Below, in pieces: positions 36,677 through 47,675 of a stretch of DNA of 64,000 nucleotides. Numbering within the stretch: the stretch's first letter is position 1; every line of letters begins with the position of its first letter. Source of the DNA: Vigna angularis (lineage: Eukaryota; Streptophyta; Magnoliopsida; Fabales; Fabaceae); NCBI RefSeq assembly GCF_016808095.1, contig NC_068970.1, positions 38,722,630 to 38,786,629 on the forward strand, written 5' to 3'. The notes below the pieces were generated by a model. It did no database searches, was not told the DNA's origin, and saw nothing but the letters and a program-made list of their open reading frames with translations. Both the position numbers and the translations under genes were made by a program.

Positions 36677-37396
36677 TGATAGAAGCGTCCTCCACCTTCA
36701 AGAATGGAGTGGCTTCTCGGTCCAGAAGTGGCAGCGGAATGAAGAATGGATGGAGATATTCTAGTGCTTGCAAGGTGTTCGATGGAATGTCTGGCAGTTT
36801 TTGGATGTGGTGTGGTGAGGAATTCTAACTCAGACGGCGTTCCAAAGGGGAAGGGAGCTAGAGGGAGACAAGATAAATAAGCTATCAACAATGAACTTGA
36901 GAGAATGGCTGGATTTTAGCAGCATTTCATGATCAAACTCAAGTTATCTTTTACAATGAATCAAGCTCTCTTTTATAGATGAAGAGAAGCTTGGAGAAGT
37001 ACAAGGAAAGCTACATATTGAACACGTGCATGAATCTAGAAGAAGTGTGCAGGAGAAGTGTCATGGCTGGGTTGCAAGTTTCATGTGCAAAGCATTCAAA
37101 ACGTGTTCAAGGTGATGAAGCTGGTCTGCTGCGGCAGGTGCGCTATGCGCTATGCGGTGGCAGCAAATGCACTCTTCATTGCTTTTTGTTCTTCTTTGCT
37201 TGGCTAGCATCTCAAGGTGTATAAGCATGGTTCTCCACCTTTATTGGTAACCTACAAAACAAGGTAAAGATATTTAGTTTAAAGAAGAACATGCTAAGAC
37301 TTAGAAAGAAAAGATCCTTTTGTTTATTGAACTTCCCTTTCTTAATCTTAAGTTGATATTTCTTTGGATGGGAAGTCCCTAATGGGGTTGCCATTA
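36677..37396 (-). mobile_element. 5' LTR of the gag-only gypsy element
   Basis: 720 bp pair of 31312-32040. It lacks the gttgagcg segment and has about a few dozen differences from its partner. Its last bases on the minus strand (cttctatca) adjoin the primer site. Confidence 0.9.
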
Positions 37397-37795
37397 CTTT
37401 TCTTCTCAAAATATCTCACAACACACTTGTAAAGTATTTGTGCAAACCCACGAGTTTTAATCGATTTTACCCATAATGTAATCGACTTAAAAACTGTTGT
37501 TTTGCCACACTTTAAAGTTAAACATAAGTGCTTGTGATTTTTCATATCTGAAAACATATGTTATGCATACGCAGATAAAATCACATATCAATCACAGTGG
37601 TATGCTTTAATCAACACAATAATGTTCACATATATGCTTTTAACAGATATAACACAATAATCAAAAGCATATTACATGTATAACACTGCATACATGTGTT
37701 ATTATTAATTATGTGTTGTCATCATCAAAAACACAGTTATCACTGAGATTGTGGGTTCAGCTAAACTTGTGCTTCCCCTATCAACAATCTCAACA

Positions 37796-38842
37796 ATATC
37801 CCCCTTTTTTGATTATGCACAACCATGATTAATAAAACCATGTTGTACAAGCACAAGCAAAGATTGTTCACAATTACAATTCTCCAATTTCATCAAAATT
37901 CTTCCCCTTTGGGCATTATCAAAAAAGGTATACAGAGTAATTGAAACACAAATAACCAAACATATAGAGATGCATGAGTTAAGATAACAAAATTAATTTG
38001 ATGCCCCCTATCAATGATATTCACATGAACTAAATATTTTCTCCCCCTTAATGGAAACATGTGAACAACTTAGCAATATGCAATGCTTCCCCTGTTATTA
38101 TGCATTGTTTCAACTTCAATTCACAGATGCACAATGCAGTACAATTAGAGTATTATCAGAGCATATAATAGCATATTCAAGTAATGTATCAAAGCAGATA
38201 TACAACAGTAATATCAAAGCAGATATACAACAGTAATATCAAAGCATAATTGATATATTTTCAATGACCAAAACAGTTTTAACACTTAATATCTCATGAA
38301 CATATTCACAACGGATAAACACAGAGATATAAAATGCATAAACATTCAACTGATAGTAAGAGGTTAGAAGATATAAGATAATAGCAGTTTGGAATCTTCA
38401 AACTCAGTTACGAAACACAATCGATTAGATTTCTATCGTAATCGATTTCTTTGCTGCCGAGTCTTGTAGATTTCCCATTCTAGCTCAGTCAGCAAACAAT
38501 GTTCCTACATAACCTTTTAGGCTTAACTAGATCAAGTATTTTATTAACAATGCAGTACAATAATCAACACAGATAATGTATGAGTATGCAATGATGTAAA
38601 TGTAATAGTGAAATATATCAAGTTGCATACATACACAATGTAATCGATTTCGTTATTGATTAATTCATCATTTGCAACAAGTCATCCACACACAGATTGA
38701 AAAACAAAAAAAATTGATTTCATTCATGATCAAACAATTATTACAATCAGATTTAACCCAAAACTATGTGGCATATAATGCCAATCATTACAAGTAGAAC
38801 AAAGCAAAAAATCACAGAACAAAATTATGGCCTTAAACAATC
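37796..38842 (-). mobile_element. Copia 3' untranslated region with polypurine tract
   Basis: On the minus strand, caaaaaagggggatat ends directly at the LTR. The rest (to the env-like stop) is non-coding and contains a TCGA pair at 38421 and 38442 and a short direct repeat (atcaaagcagatatacaaca) at about 38190 and 38212. Confidence 0.8.
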
Positions 38843-39894
38843 CTAATCTGAGTTAGACATGTCCATGGAATCCTTTTCAGAATTTTCAGTTGATGATTCC
38901 TTCCTATCCTTCTTCTCAAGCTTCGTAAGTCTTTCAGATATATTTTTGAATTGTTCTACAACAAATCTTTCAAAATTTGTTTCAGGAATGAAGGTTGTGC
39001 GATCCTCAATGAAGGCAGGTGTGCTTCTAGAACTTTGAACCAAATTTTCTTCATCTTTGAAGCACCATCCCTTCATGGTCTTCACCAAGCCTATGGAGGT
39101 AAGGGTATTTCTGTTAATCACATTAGAACCATTACAGGAGCACTTATTTTCCCATTTACATCCACACCTTGAAGCGTCAGGATTTTGTTGATTAACACAA
39201 CATATGGTAGATATCTTGCATGTTTGGTTCCTGTTTCAATCATATGATCCTCTTCCACCCAATTTGCAGGAACATCATTCTTGATGGCATATAGCAGGAA
39301 GACATCTTCAGTCGTCATTCTGTCTTGCAACAGCCTTCCCGGTAGAATCACCTATGCAAGGATGTGAATTGTCATCCTCTCTTCCTTGTTTAATCCTTCA
39401 TGTACATACAATCTTTCAATCGTGTATCTACCTGGAAATCTTAACCATTTTCTGTAAACATCTTTCTTTTTCAACCACATATTAGTCTCAGAGTTGCGTA
39501 GGTGGGACAATAAACCTTCATCTTTCAACCCAGCTACTTGCAACCAAACACTATTGTCAATGTAGATATTGACCCCTTTCACTCTAGACAGAATAACTCC
39601 AATTACGCTTTTCAGATTATTGTAAAATACCCTCACCAAGTCAGGGAACCAGTCACCCTTCATCTGTACCAGTGTGGAAAGCCCATGTGTTTCGATCCAT
39701 TTTGTATAGTGGAAGCCCTCTTTTTCAAATAGTTTGAGGTTCAGATATTTGTGATGAACAATATGTTTAAACTTCGTCCATCTCAGAAATTCTTGACGAG
39801 TCTCTTCATCACTGATCCATCCGGCGAGATCAGCATTTCTTGCAGTCACAACAACCATTCCTCTGTTTCTTGAAGGATGAGATGAAGAAGCCAT
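38843..39894 (-). pseudogene. Env-like third ORF of the Copia element (putative plant transposon protein type)
   Basis: The first ATG in frame (39894) gives MASSSHPSRNRGMVVVTARN. Further on come RQEFLRWTKFKHIVHHKYLN, GDWFPDLVRVFYNNLK and, after an in-frame TAG at about 39352, VPANWVEEDHMIETG. A frameshift near 39117 leads into the last part (FERFVVEQFKNISERLTKLE, coiled coil) and a Ser/Asp-rich end at 38843. The FYNNL and NW blocks are typical of the uncharacterised proteins in legume databases labelled putative plant transposon protein. Role unknown; its place beyond pol is that of the env-like ORF of SIRE elements. No signal peptide or clear membrane span is seen, so an envelope function is doubtful. 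Confidence 0.7.
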
Positions 39895-39912
39895 TTGATT
39901 TTTGGATTCCAC

Positions 39913-40261
39913 TGACAGAACACACTAAATTGTGTACAGGACTTTCAAACATAACACTTATAAAGGCGGGAAGAAGAATCTTACAAAATCAGTCTCATCT
40001 AAATCTTCCAAAATATAAATCCCATAGTAGAGAATTTTAATCGATTTTATTAAAGTCATAGTCGACTTTGTGTATGACAGAGTTATAAAAAAACAGAGAA
40101 ACACATACACAGAACATAATCAACTCTATACATAACACAATCGATTAAAAATCGTGCAATCAGACTTTCATACAAACAGATCAATCAATTAACACACTCA
40201 TCAAACATGCATATAACAATCATTCATACAAATACTTATAATGCATGAGTGCATGAAAAAG
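39913..40261 (-). mobile_element. Leader upstream of the env-like ORF
   Basis: Non-coding. Two TCGA-type pairs (40041/40062 and 40120/40141) lie here. The break where pol is missing lies at its right end. Confidence 0.5.
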
Positions 40262-42080
40262 ATCAGTTACCACATTCAGAGACTCGTCCTTGAGCACTGT
40301 TTTTGCTTCAGCAACAACTTATTTACCAGCAAAACAATTAAACGGTTTTGTAGCTGGTACCCAGATGAACTTGGGTCCTTTCTTGTCAGTTGCTGAGGGT
40401 TGTTCCTTAGGAATCCACTTATATTTTCCCTTTGGAACCCTAACCTTTCTGTAGTAGCAATTTCTAACATTATGACCAATAGTATTGCAGTAAAAACAAG
40501 AATTTGTAATAGGCTTACTGAGATCAATAAACTTATTTGAATTAATCCTATTACTCTTTGCTTTGTAGCCAATACCTTATATTTTAATTGCTCTTCCAGA
40601 TTATCTTAACACAACATCTAGATTTTCTTTTCCTTGAGTGAATTTAGCTAAAGTACTGGTTAAGTAATCAATTTTTTCTATGTGCACAGGACAGTTATCA
40701 CAATTCTTTTCAACAATCTTTATTTCAGTTTTAACATTTTTTTAGCAGATTGTAATGCAACTTCTAATTTACTTTCTAGCTTTTCATTATCCTTTATAAG
40801 GTTATCAATTCTATATTCATAATCTTTCCTTTCAGAAGATAATCAATTCACCTTGCATTGGAGTCGCATGGCCTTTACATGTATTTCTTGAAATGCATCC
40901 AGTAGCAAGTGGTACTTGTCTTCGATCAGTTCATTCTCGAAATCACTATCACTGTCATCATCAGAGTGTGTAGAGCCTACCATGAAACATAAATTTGACT
41001 CCTCTTCAACACTACAATCATCATCACTTGAAGAATCTCCATCACTGTTTTCCCAGGCTATGTAGGCTTTCTTTTGCTTGCTCTTTTTTTCCTGAGGATA
41101 CTTGGTGGTTGCTTTCTGGTTATTCTTCAAGTCTGGACAGTCAGGCTTTATGTGGCCATCCTTTCCGCATTCATAACATGGCACAATGTTGCTTCTTGAA
41201 CTTTTCTTTCCTCCTTTTGAAAAACCTGCATTGTCAGTCACAAAATTTCTATTCTTCATGAATCTATTAAATTTTCTCATCATCATATTCATGATTTCCT
41301 TTTCTGATACTTCTACATCTGATTCAACTTCAGATTCAGCCTTCTTTGAGGATTTCTTGCTTGTGACTTTGAGGGAATCGATTTCTTTTCTTTGATTTCT
41401 TTTTCCCCTTTCAACCTTTCGAGTTCTAATTCATGCTCGCTAAGCTTGCCAAAAAGGGTTGCCATATTCATGTTAGTTAAATCTCTATATTCTGATATAG
41501 CAGTTACCTTTGGCTGCTGATATAGCAGTTACCTTTGGCTGCTAGCTTCTGTTTAAACTCTTCAGGATTTTGATGTTAATCTCTTCTTTCTCAAAATATT
41601 TCCCGAGAGCCATTAGATGGTTGAAAATGTGTGTAAACCTCTTCTGCACATCATAGATGGTCTCCCCGACCTTCATCCTGAACAACTCATATTCCTGCAC
41701 AAGAGAGTTCTTTCTAGCACGTTTTACCTCGTCAGTACCTTCATGTGTCACTTCAAGAACTTCCCACATTTCTTTGGTAGTTTTGCATTGGGAAATCTTG
41801 AAAAACTCATCCATAGTTAGTGCATAAGCAATTACATTTCTAGCTTTAACATCGTACTGTGCTCTCCGGTTCTCATCTTGAGTCCACTTAGAAAAAATTT
41901 TCAAAACAGTTTTTCCATTTACAACATGAGTGGGTTCAAATGGACCATTGAGTGTAGCATCCCATACACCTTTTTCCACAGATTCAAGAAAAAATTTCAT
42001 CCTAATTTTCCATAATGCATAGTTTTCACCAACAAATAGAGGTGGTCTATTTGTTGATGCACCTTCACCAAAAGTTTGAG
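40262..42080 (-). pseudogene. Copia gag with two zinc knuckles
   Basis: The frame is open upstream of the first internal ATG (42000), with FVGENYALWKIR, and continues through VWDATLNGP, the CKTTKEMWEVLEVTHEG block and ALGKYF: the UBN2-type capsid region of Copia gag. After frame changes (a 25-bp tandem duplication at 41493-41542 is one cause) the next part (41292-40843) has zinc knuckle CYECGKDGHIKPDC and AYIAWENSDGDSSSDDD. Then come a coiled-coil region (40842-40620) and a second knuckle CFYCNTIGHNVRNC (about 40500), followed by KFIWVPATKP, which normally leads into protease. The sequence stops there. No convincing start ATG was found near 42080. Confidence 0.85.
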
Positions 42081-42161
42081 AAACAAAAGTAATTTTTCTC
42101 GATCGAATCGATTAGACAAAAATCTTAATTGATTTATTTTTCAAATATCTTATGAAAACCA

Positions 42162-42173
42162 GCTCTGATGCCA
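42162..42173 (-). other. Copia primer-binding site
   Basis: Minus strand TGGCATCAGAGC, one base from the common initiator-Met tRNA complement TGGTATCAGAGC, two bases from the LTR end. Confidence 0.85.
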
Positions 42174-42175
42174 CT

Positions 42176-43577
42176 TGTTAAAAAAGGAGTGCTTAGTTTC
42201 TCACACTAAGAGGAGGTGAATTGGTGATGCGTAAAAACATTCACTTTCAAAATCTTTTTCGCAAAGAAGAATGTCTTTGTACTTTTCTTGAAACGCAAGA
42301 AAGTTTGTATGTAATGCAACAATAAGATTAATCGAATGCAATGATAGATTAATTGATTATATGCAGAGATAGGGATAAGAGACATCAAACACTGAATTTT
42401 ATACTGGTTCGGCCAAGCCTACATCTAGTGTCCTTCCAATCAACCTAAGTTAGCAGCCAATGCACTATAAAGATCTAGGTTTTTACAACAAGGTTTTTAC
42501 AACGACCTCACGTCAAAATGTAAAACACCTCTATAACCCACTAATCTAAATATACAGACATGCAGCAAGAACATCGTCTTCTGCTGCAAACCCTTTGAGC
42601 CACCCTCAAAGTCAAGAACACAATTCTTCTTCCTATATTCACAACAGGGAACACCAACCAATCTTCACGATTGCAGATTTCCTGATCATGCAGTATACAC
42701 CTCTTTGTGTAGATAGATCAGACGTTCAAACCCAGTAAACCTTGCTTCGCAAGAAACCTTCAAGTCTTTAATCACCACGGTCAATCTTTGGTTCTTGGAG
42801 CTTTTCTTTCCTCTGTAAGATCACACAACGTTTTCTGAAAGATATGAAAGTTTTAATTCCCAAAAGTTCTTACAGAATTCAAATCAGCGTCAATTTATAG
42901 TATTACACACATCAAACACATTTTAATCAATTTAGCTATTAACGTAGTCGAATACATTTGACAGTTGTAACAGAATAATAACAGTCAAATGCATTATTTG
43001 AATATGCATTTAATATAATCAATTTCTCATAAATGCTTGGTCACCATATTCAAAAATATGACCGTTGTTACAGTTATGTCAAGCATTTAAACAGTTTTCA
43101 AATCAACAACAGACTTAGTTGAATACACATTGCATGCAATCGATTAAGTGAAAACACTTAGAACACTTTTTTAAAACTTTTCTTCTCGAAATATCTCACA
43201 ACACACTTGTAAAGTATTTGTGCAAACCCACGAGTTTTAATCAATTTCACCCCTAATGTAATCGACTTAAAAATTGTTGTTTTGCCACACTTTAAAGTTC
43301 AACAAAAGTGCGTGTGGTTTTTCATCTCTGAAAACATATGTTATGCATACACAGATAAAATCACATATTAATCACAGTGGTATGCTTTAATCAACACAAT
43401 AATGTTCACATATATGCTTTTAACAGATATAACACAGTAATCAATAGCATATTACATGTATAACACAGTAGATACATGTGTTATTATTAATTATGTGTTG
43501 TCATCATCAAAAACATAGTTATCACTAAGATTATGGGTTCAACTAAACATATGCTCCTCTTATCAACAATCTCAACA
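42176..43577 (-). mobile_element. 5' LTR of the Copia element
   Basis: 1,402 bp. It matches the split left LTR. Several TCGA sites of the left copy read TCAA or TTGA here, as expected from loss of methylated CpG. Confidence 0.92.
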
Positions 43578-43582
43578 TAACT

Positions 43583-44185
43583 CAAAACATGTTATCAAAC
43601 CAACAACACAATCAGGCATTGTTTCACACCCTAGTTCATCACCACATCGTTCAAACTAACAATTGCAATCCATAAACCAAGGCCACATATATGTGAATAA
43701 CCAAGTCATATTACCACAATGTAATAATCCAATCAGTATGTGTTTCTCACATAACTTCCTATCAGACATGGTTTCACACCCTATTTCATCACCCACATCG
43801 TTCAAACAAACAATTGTAATCCATAAACTAATGCTAAATTCATGAGAATAACCAAGTCATATTATCACAATGTAATAATACAATCAGTATGCCTTTCCCA
43901 CATAAACTTCCTATCACCTTGCCTGTTCACCAAAGCCTTATAGACATGGCCCTTTCCCTTGCTTTCCAAAAGCCTTATGATTAAAAACTTTATATGTTCA
44001 CCAAAGCCTTATGGTCAAAGAACACTTACTCAACTTTTCCAAGACCCTACGAGCAAAAACTATGTCTCCTCACCAAAGCTTTATAGATAAAACACATTTA
44101 CTTAGCTAACACTAAGAGCCTTACAAGTAAAACTCTATCTGCTCACCAAACCCTTACGGATAGAGCGCATTTACTTAGCTTAACA
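43583..44185. repeat. 150-bp tandem duplication and degenerate short repeats
   Basis: 43617-43766 is repeated at 43767-43915 (shared tttcacacccta, cacatcgttcaaac and ataaccaagtcatatta). From 43918 to 44180 the motif caccaaagccttat recurs at least four times at irregular spacing. This is the right-hand part of the sequence into which the Copia element inserted; it may be an old LTR. Confidence 0.7.
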
Positions 44186-44400
44186 AAACTACTACAAAAT
44201 TATGAATAAATAACATTTTTTTTTCTAATAGACAATGTTTTTCAAGCGTTGTTTATTGGCATGTTATCTATTAATATATAACGCTTCCCAAAAAGTGTTA
44301 TCTAATGGTTACCTATAGAAAGTACTTTTTACAAAAAGCATTCTTTTTTAGGCCACCAATAAAAAATGCTTTTTCGAACAAGTGTTGTCTATTGGTTCAA
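44186..44400. mobile_element. CACTA-like end with subterminal repeats (fragment)
   Basis: Starts ctactacaaaattatg, a decayed CACTA-type end. It contains inverted and direct subterminal units such as aagcgttgtttattgg and ataacgcttcccaaaaagtg. No transposase and no opposite end are seen. Confidence 0.45.
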
Positions 44401-44576
44401 TTTTTTTTAATAATTTATTTAAGGTTAAAACTCTCGGATGATCCTCGTATGTGTATTAGAATCTTAATTCAGTCTTATCGTTTTAATTTGTCTTAATTAG
44501 GTCCTCATTTTTTAAAATGTGATGCGATTTAGCCATTTTCGTTAGTATAGTATTAATGACATTAACTCAGTGCCAT

Positions 44577-45590
44577 GTGTAAGTTTGGAGTTTTTTTTTG
44601 TGTTTTTCTTAATTTTTTTAATTCTTTTTTTCAAAAAGAAACTTTGGCACATGTCAAATGAGGGTCCTACCACGTGGCAAAGATAGTGTGATATGGTAAT
44701 GACAGTACCACGTGTTACTAATGGAAAAAATGTCATGTGAAAAATCTCAATTTAGTCAATTTATTTGTATTTTATCTCAATTTATTCCTAATTTTTTTTT
44801 AAAGTAGAGTAATTTCATCTCTCTTCAAAGTAAGACCAAACTTAACTGTTATATAAATATATAATGATATTTTCATTAAAATTGATATTTTTACTAAATA
44901 TTTTTAATAATATTAAATTTATTTAATTTTATATTTTATATTGAACTTTATTTAAATTTGGTTTTAAATATTTATATATTAATAATTTCTATATAAATGT
45001 TAGAGTTTGTTTAAAAATAACAATATTATAAATTCAAATATACAATTTTAAAATAGTTTTATAACAATTTAAAATTAAAAAAAAATTAAATAAAATTCAA
45101 AGTAAAATATTAATTTAAATAAACTTAATCTTATTAAAATATTAATTTTACTAAAAATATCATTATTAAAATTATAACATTTATTAAGGATAGAAAAATG
45201 GATCAACCTGACTCGTTTAACCCTAGCTCAATATTAGCCTGCCAAAGAGGGTTGGGTTGTGGTGAAAAGTTAAATTTTAATGAAAATATCATTATACATT
45301 TATATAAAAGCTAAATTGGTCTTCATTTGTAAAGGGATGAAATTACTTCAATTTTAAAAAATGTGGGCCTGAATTGAGACAAAATACAAATAAAAGGACT
45401 AAATTAAGACATTTTACGACACTTTCCCCAATAGTGACACATGACACTGTCATGACAATGTCACATTATCTCTACCACGTGGTAGAATCCTCAATTAACA
45501 CATGGAAATTTTTTTTAAAAAAAATTTAATTTTTTTAAAACTTAAAAAAACACAAAAAAGATAACTATACCAAATATAAACTTATCCTAA
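44577..45590. repeat. Long inverted repeat (foldback/MULE-like element)
   Basis: The left arm (about 44577-44895) and right arm (about 45270-45590) are reverse complements with moderate divergence: the left tttatttgtattttatctca pairs with the right tgagacaaaatacaaataaa, and both hold a cctaccacgtgg block. The middle (~375 bp) is AT-rich without coding. Long terminal inverted repeats fit a non-autonomous Mutator-type or foldback element; ends and target duplication were not resolved. Confidence 0.75.
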
Positions 45591-45716
45591 CTTCACATTA
45601 AGGTTCGTGTCTCACAACTTCTCTGTCACCTCCGACTCCTTGAACATCAAAGCAGACATATGCACTCGCCTTCTGCTCAAAACATTCGTTCTAACATTTG
45701 CTTTTCTTGGATGATA

Positions 45717-45948
45717 TTACAGTTCAAAGTCATAGTCTTTTAGATATTTCATCCACCTCTGTTGTCGCATGTTTAAATCCTTCTGGTCAAACAGGTATTT
45801 TAGACTTTTGTGTTCACTGAAAACCTGAAATTTTGTCCCATAAAGGTGGTGTCGCCAAGTCTTCAAAGCAAACACCACCACCACCAGCTCTATATCATGG
45901 GTCAGATAGTTTCTTTCATGGACTGTCAACTGGCGAGATGCATGCTGA
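45717..45948 (-). pseudogene. Gypsy RNase H fragment
   Basis: The minus-strand frame reads ASRQLTVHERNYLTHDIELV, VVFALKTWRHHLYG, SEHKSLKYLFDQKDLNMRQQ and RWMKYLKDYDFEL, the RNase H region of gypsy pol. It is cut on one side by the LTR at 45949. No other pol part is adjacent. Confidence 0.9.
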
Positions 45949-47227
45949 TGAATCAATATTTTTCTACTATTCACTTAGCTTTTTGTACTACATTTGATTA
46001 GCTAATTGTGCTTAATTTGACCAGAAATTCTTATTTTAATTAATTTAAATCATCTGAGGCTAATTATTTTAATTATTAATTGTAGGGAAATTTTTGAAAT
46101 ATTATTTTGGGACATCAAGAGGGAGGTCACATCATTTTCGTTCATCCACATCAGCATTGTAGTTTAAATTAAAATGTAATTTCATTTTTAGGTATTTTTG
46201 GACAGATTTAGGTTTTGGGCCATTTTTGGCCATTTAGGATTAGGCCCATTTGACAATTCTGACCTAGATAGGTGCGCCAAACAGGGAGACAGACCCACAC
46301 ACTCTCCCTCATTCTGGTTTTCACGTTTCTAGCTTCTAAGGAGAGCTCCCATGGAGGTCCATTTTCATTTTCTCTTATCTTTTGTTATGAACTCGATTTT
46401 GGACTAATAAAATTCGTTTTTGCCCCTTAGTTGTTTCCCCATTTATGTTTTTGCACCTTAGTTGTCTCTCCATTCCCAATTTCGAATTTCCATTTGAATA
46501 CATTTTGTGTTCGGTTTGTTGTGGTTAATTTGCGTTTTCCAACACTATTTCATTCCCCATTTTGATTACAGTTTTCGTTTTAGGGTTATGGTTTTTGTTT
46601 CTGGGTTGCATTTCGAATTAGAATCATTTGCGTTTTGTAGGTTCTGTTCCACATTTCAATTATGTTTTCCAGCGTTTAATAATTAATTCCATATCATTTT
46701 GGTGTTTATATTTCGTTCTAATGATAGATTAAATCTGTCTTGGTTGGTTGTTGTGAGATTGAATTGTTCCATGAGATTTCTGCACTCTGAACTGCCATCT
46801 ACTGCCTTGCGTTGTGCATTGTTCAATGAGTTTTTGCACTTCCAATTAGGACACGCTTAGTGTCTAATTGCTGTTTGATTTTCGCTTAGTTAATTGGACT
46901 GTGTTTGTAGAATTGATAGGGACATGTGCAATGTGTTTGCTTAATTCACGTTTTTTAAGACCGGATTAACTTTCGCCTAATTGGTTAATTCGTGTTGGAC
47001 TAAGGGTGAGAGTAGCGTTTAATAATTGTTAATCTGTGATTGGAACATTGATATCAAAGTAGTGACTTTATTTTTGTTCACACAAAACTGTCCAATTCCC
47101 CTCGCTACGTCTTTGACTTATTGCCTGAACCACATTTAGTCCTTGAGAGACGACCTAGGAATCATTTTCTAGTCTATACTGCACTTAGTTGCATATTAAT
47201 TTGATTTGGGTATAGCCTTAATTAAAT
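45949..47227 (+). mobile_element. 5' LTR of a second family C (Athila-like) copy
   Basis: Begins TGAATCAATATTT (matching the TGAGTCAATATTT start of 17288-19064) and ends just before the primer site. Homology includes gctaattgtgcttaatttga and cttgagagacgacctaggaa. The exact last base is uncertain by a few bases. Confidence 0.78.
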
Positions 47228-47228
47228 T

Positions 47229-47248
47229 TGGCGTCGTTGCCGAGGACT
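47229..47248 (+). other. Primer-binding site of family C
   Basis: Reads tggcgtcgttgccgaggact, the Athila-type site with two changes from the family A/B forms. Confidence 0.78.
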
Positions 47249-47675
47249 AACGGTTTAATATTAGGTTAATGTGTTGTGTTCTGTCTTGTGTGTTTGAGTG
47301 TGTGCGTTTTGTTTTTAGGTTGTTTTAAGTTAATATTTGGATAATTGGATATTGTTTGCCATGTGTTCACAGAAAATACGATGCTCATGATTCTTGCAAT
47401 GAGCGTGGCAATGAATAAGATTTTTCAAAAGGAGGCCATTTTCTATTTATTTTTTAATTTTCAAGTTTAATTTCCCAATCCTTCCAAACTTTCTTAAATT
47501 CGTAAAAATAGTTATCCTCTGAATTTTTCTTTGCCAATTTTTGTGCTATCATTTCATGATTGCAGGGCGTTGCTCACAAAACTTTAGCCCATTTGGATAA
47601 GCTTTGGATATGCTTGCAGTTCTACCCTACTATGTTTGCTTATGTTGACTTTTGCTGATAGAGTTGAGTTAGTAT

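Larger units (their letters stand above)
31312..37396 (-). mobile_element. Complete gag-protease-only gypsy element (TR-GAG-like) with TSD CTTTT
   Basis: 6,085 bp with LTRs 31312-32040 and 36677-37396, flanked by CTTTT at 31307-31311 and 37397-37401. On the minus strand LTRs begin TGATGGCAACC (right copy TAATGGC) and end CTTCTATCA. The polypurine tract aagaggaagggaa adjoins the left LTR; a primer-site-like tttggcatccagatcc adjoins the right LTR. The only coding is gag plus protease. There is no RT or integrase, fitting the plant TR-GAG idea of non-autonomous elements that keep gag. Confidence 0.92.
30290..37795 (-). mobile_element. 3' LTR of the Copia element, split by a nested element
   Basis: LTR sequence at 30290-31311 and 37402-37795, about 1.41 kb in total. 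It matches 42176-43577 throughout. It contains five TCGA/TTGA pairs at 21-bp spacing (see findings). Confidence 0.92.
30290..43577 (-). mobile_element. Complete Copia (SIRE-like) insertion with TSD TAACT, lacking pol
   Basis: Both LTRs start TGTTAAAA and end CTCAACA. Identical 5-bp duplications TAACT lie at 30285-30289 and 43578-43582. Minus-strand order: 5' LTR (43577-42176), initiator-Met type primer site (42173-42162), gag with two zinc knuckles (about 42080-40262), env-like ORF (39894-38843), polypurine tract (about 37796-37818), 3' LTR (37795-30290, interrupted). Without the nested 6.1 kb element it is about 7.2 kb. Protease, integrase, RT and RNase H are all missing between gag and the env-like ORF, so it is non-autonomous. 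The lineage call rests on the gag sequence and the presence of an ORF beyond pol. Confidence 0.9.

Noticed and set aside
38951..41395. Plus-strand frames across the Copia element
   Set aside because: They are antisense to gag and the env-like ORF.
45200..45265. Possible hAT subterminal repeat (gggttgggttgtgg) between the foldback arms
   Set aside because: Too short and without a terminal repeat.
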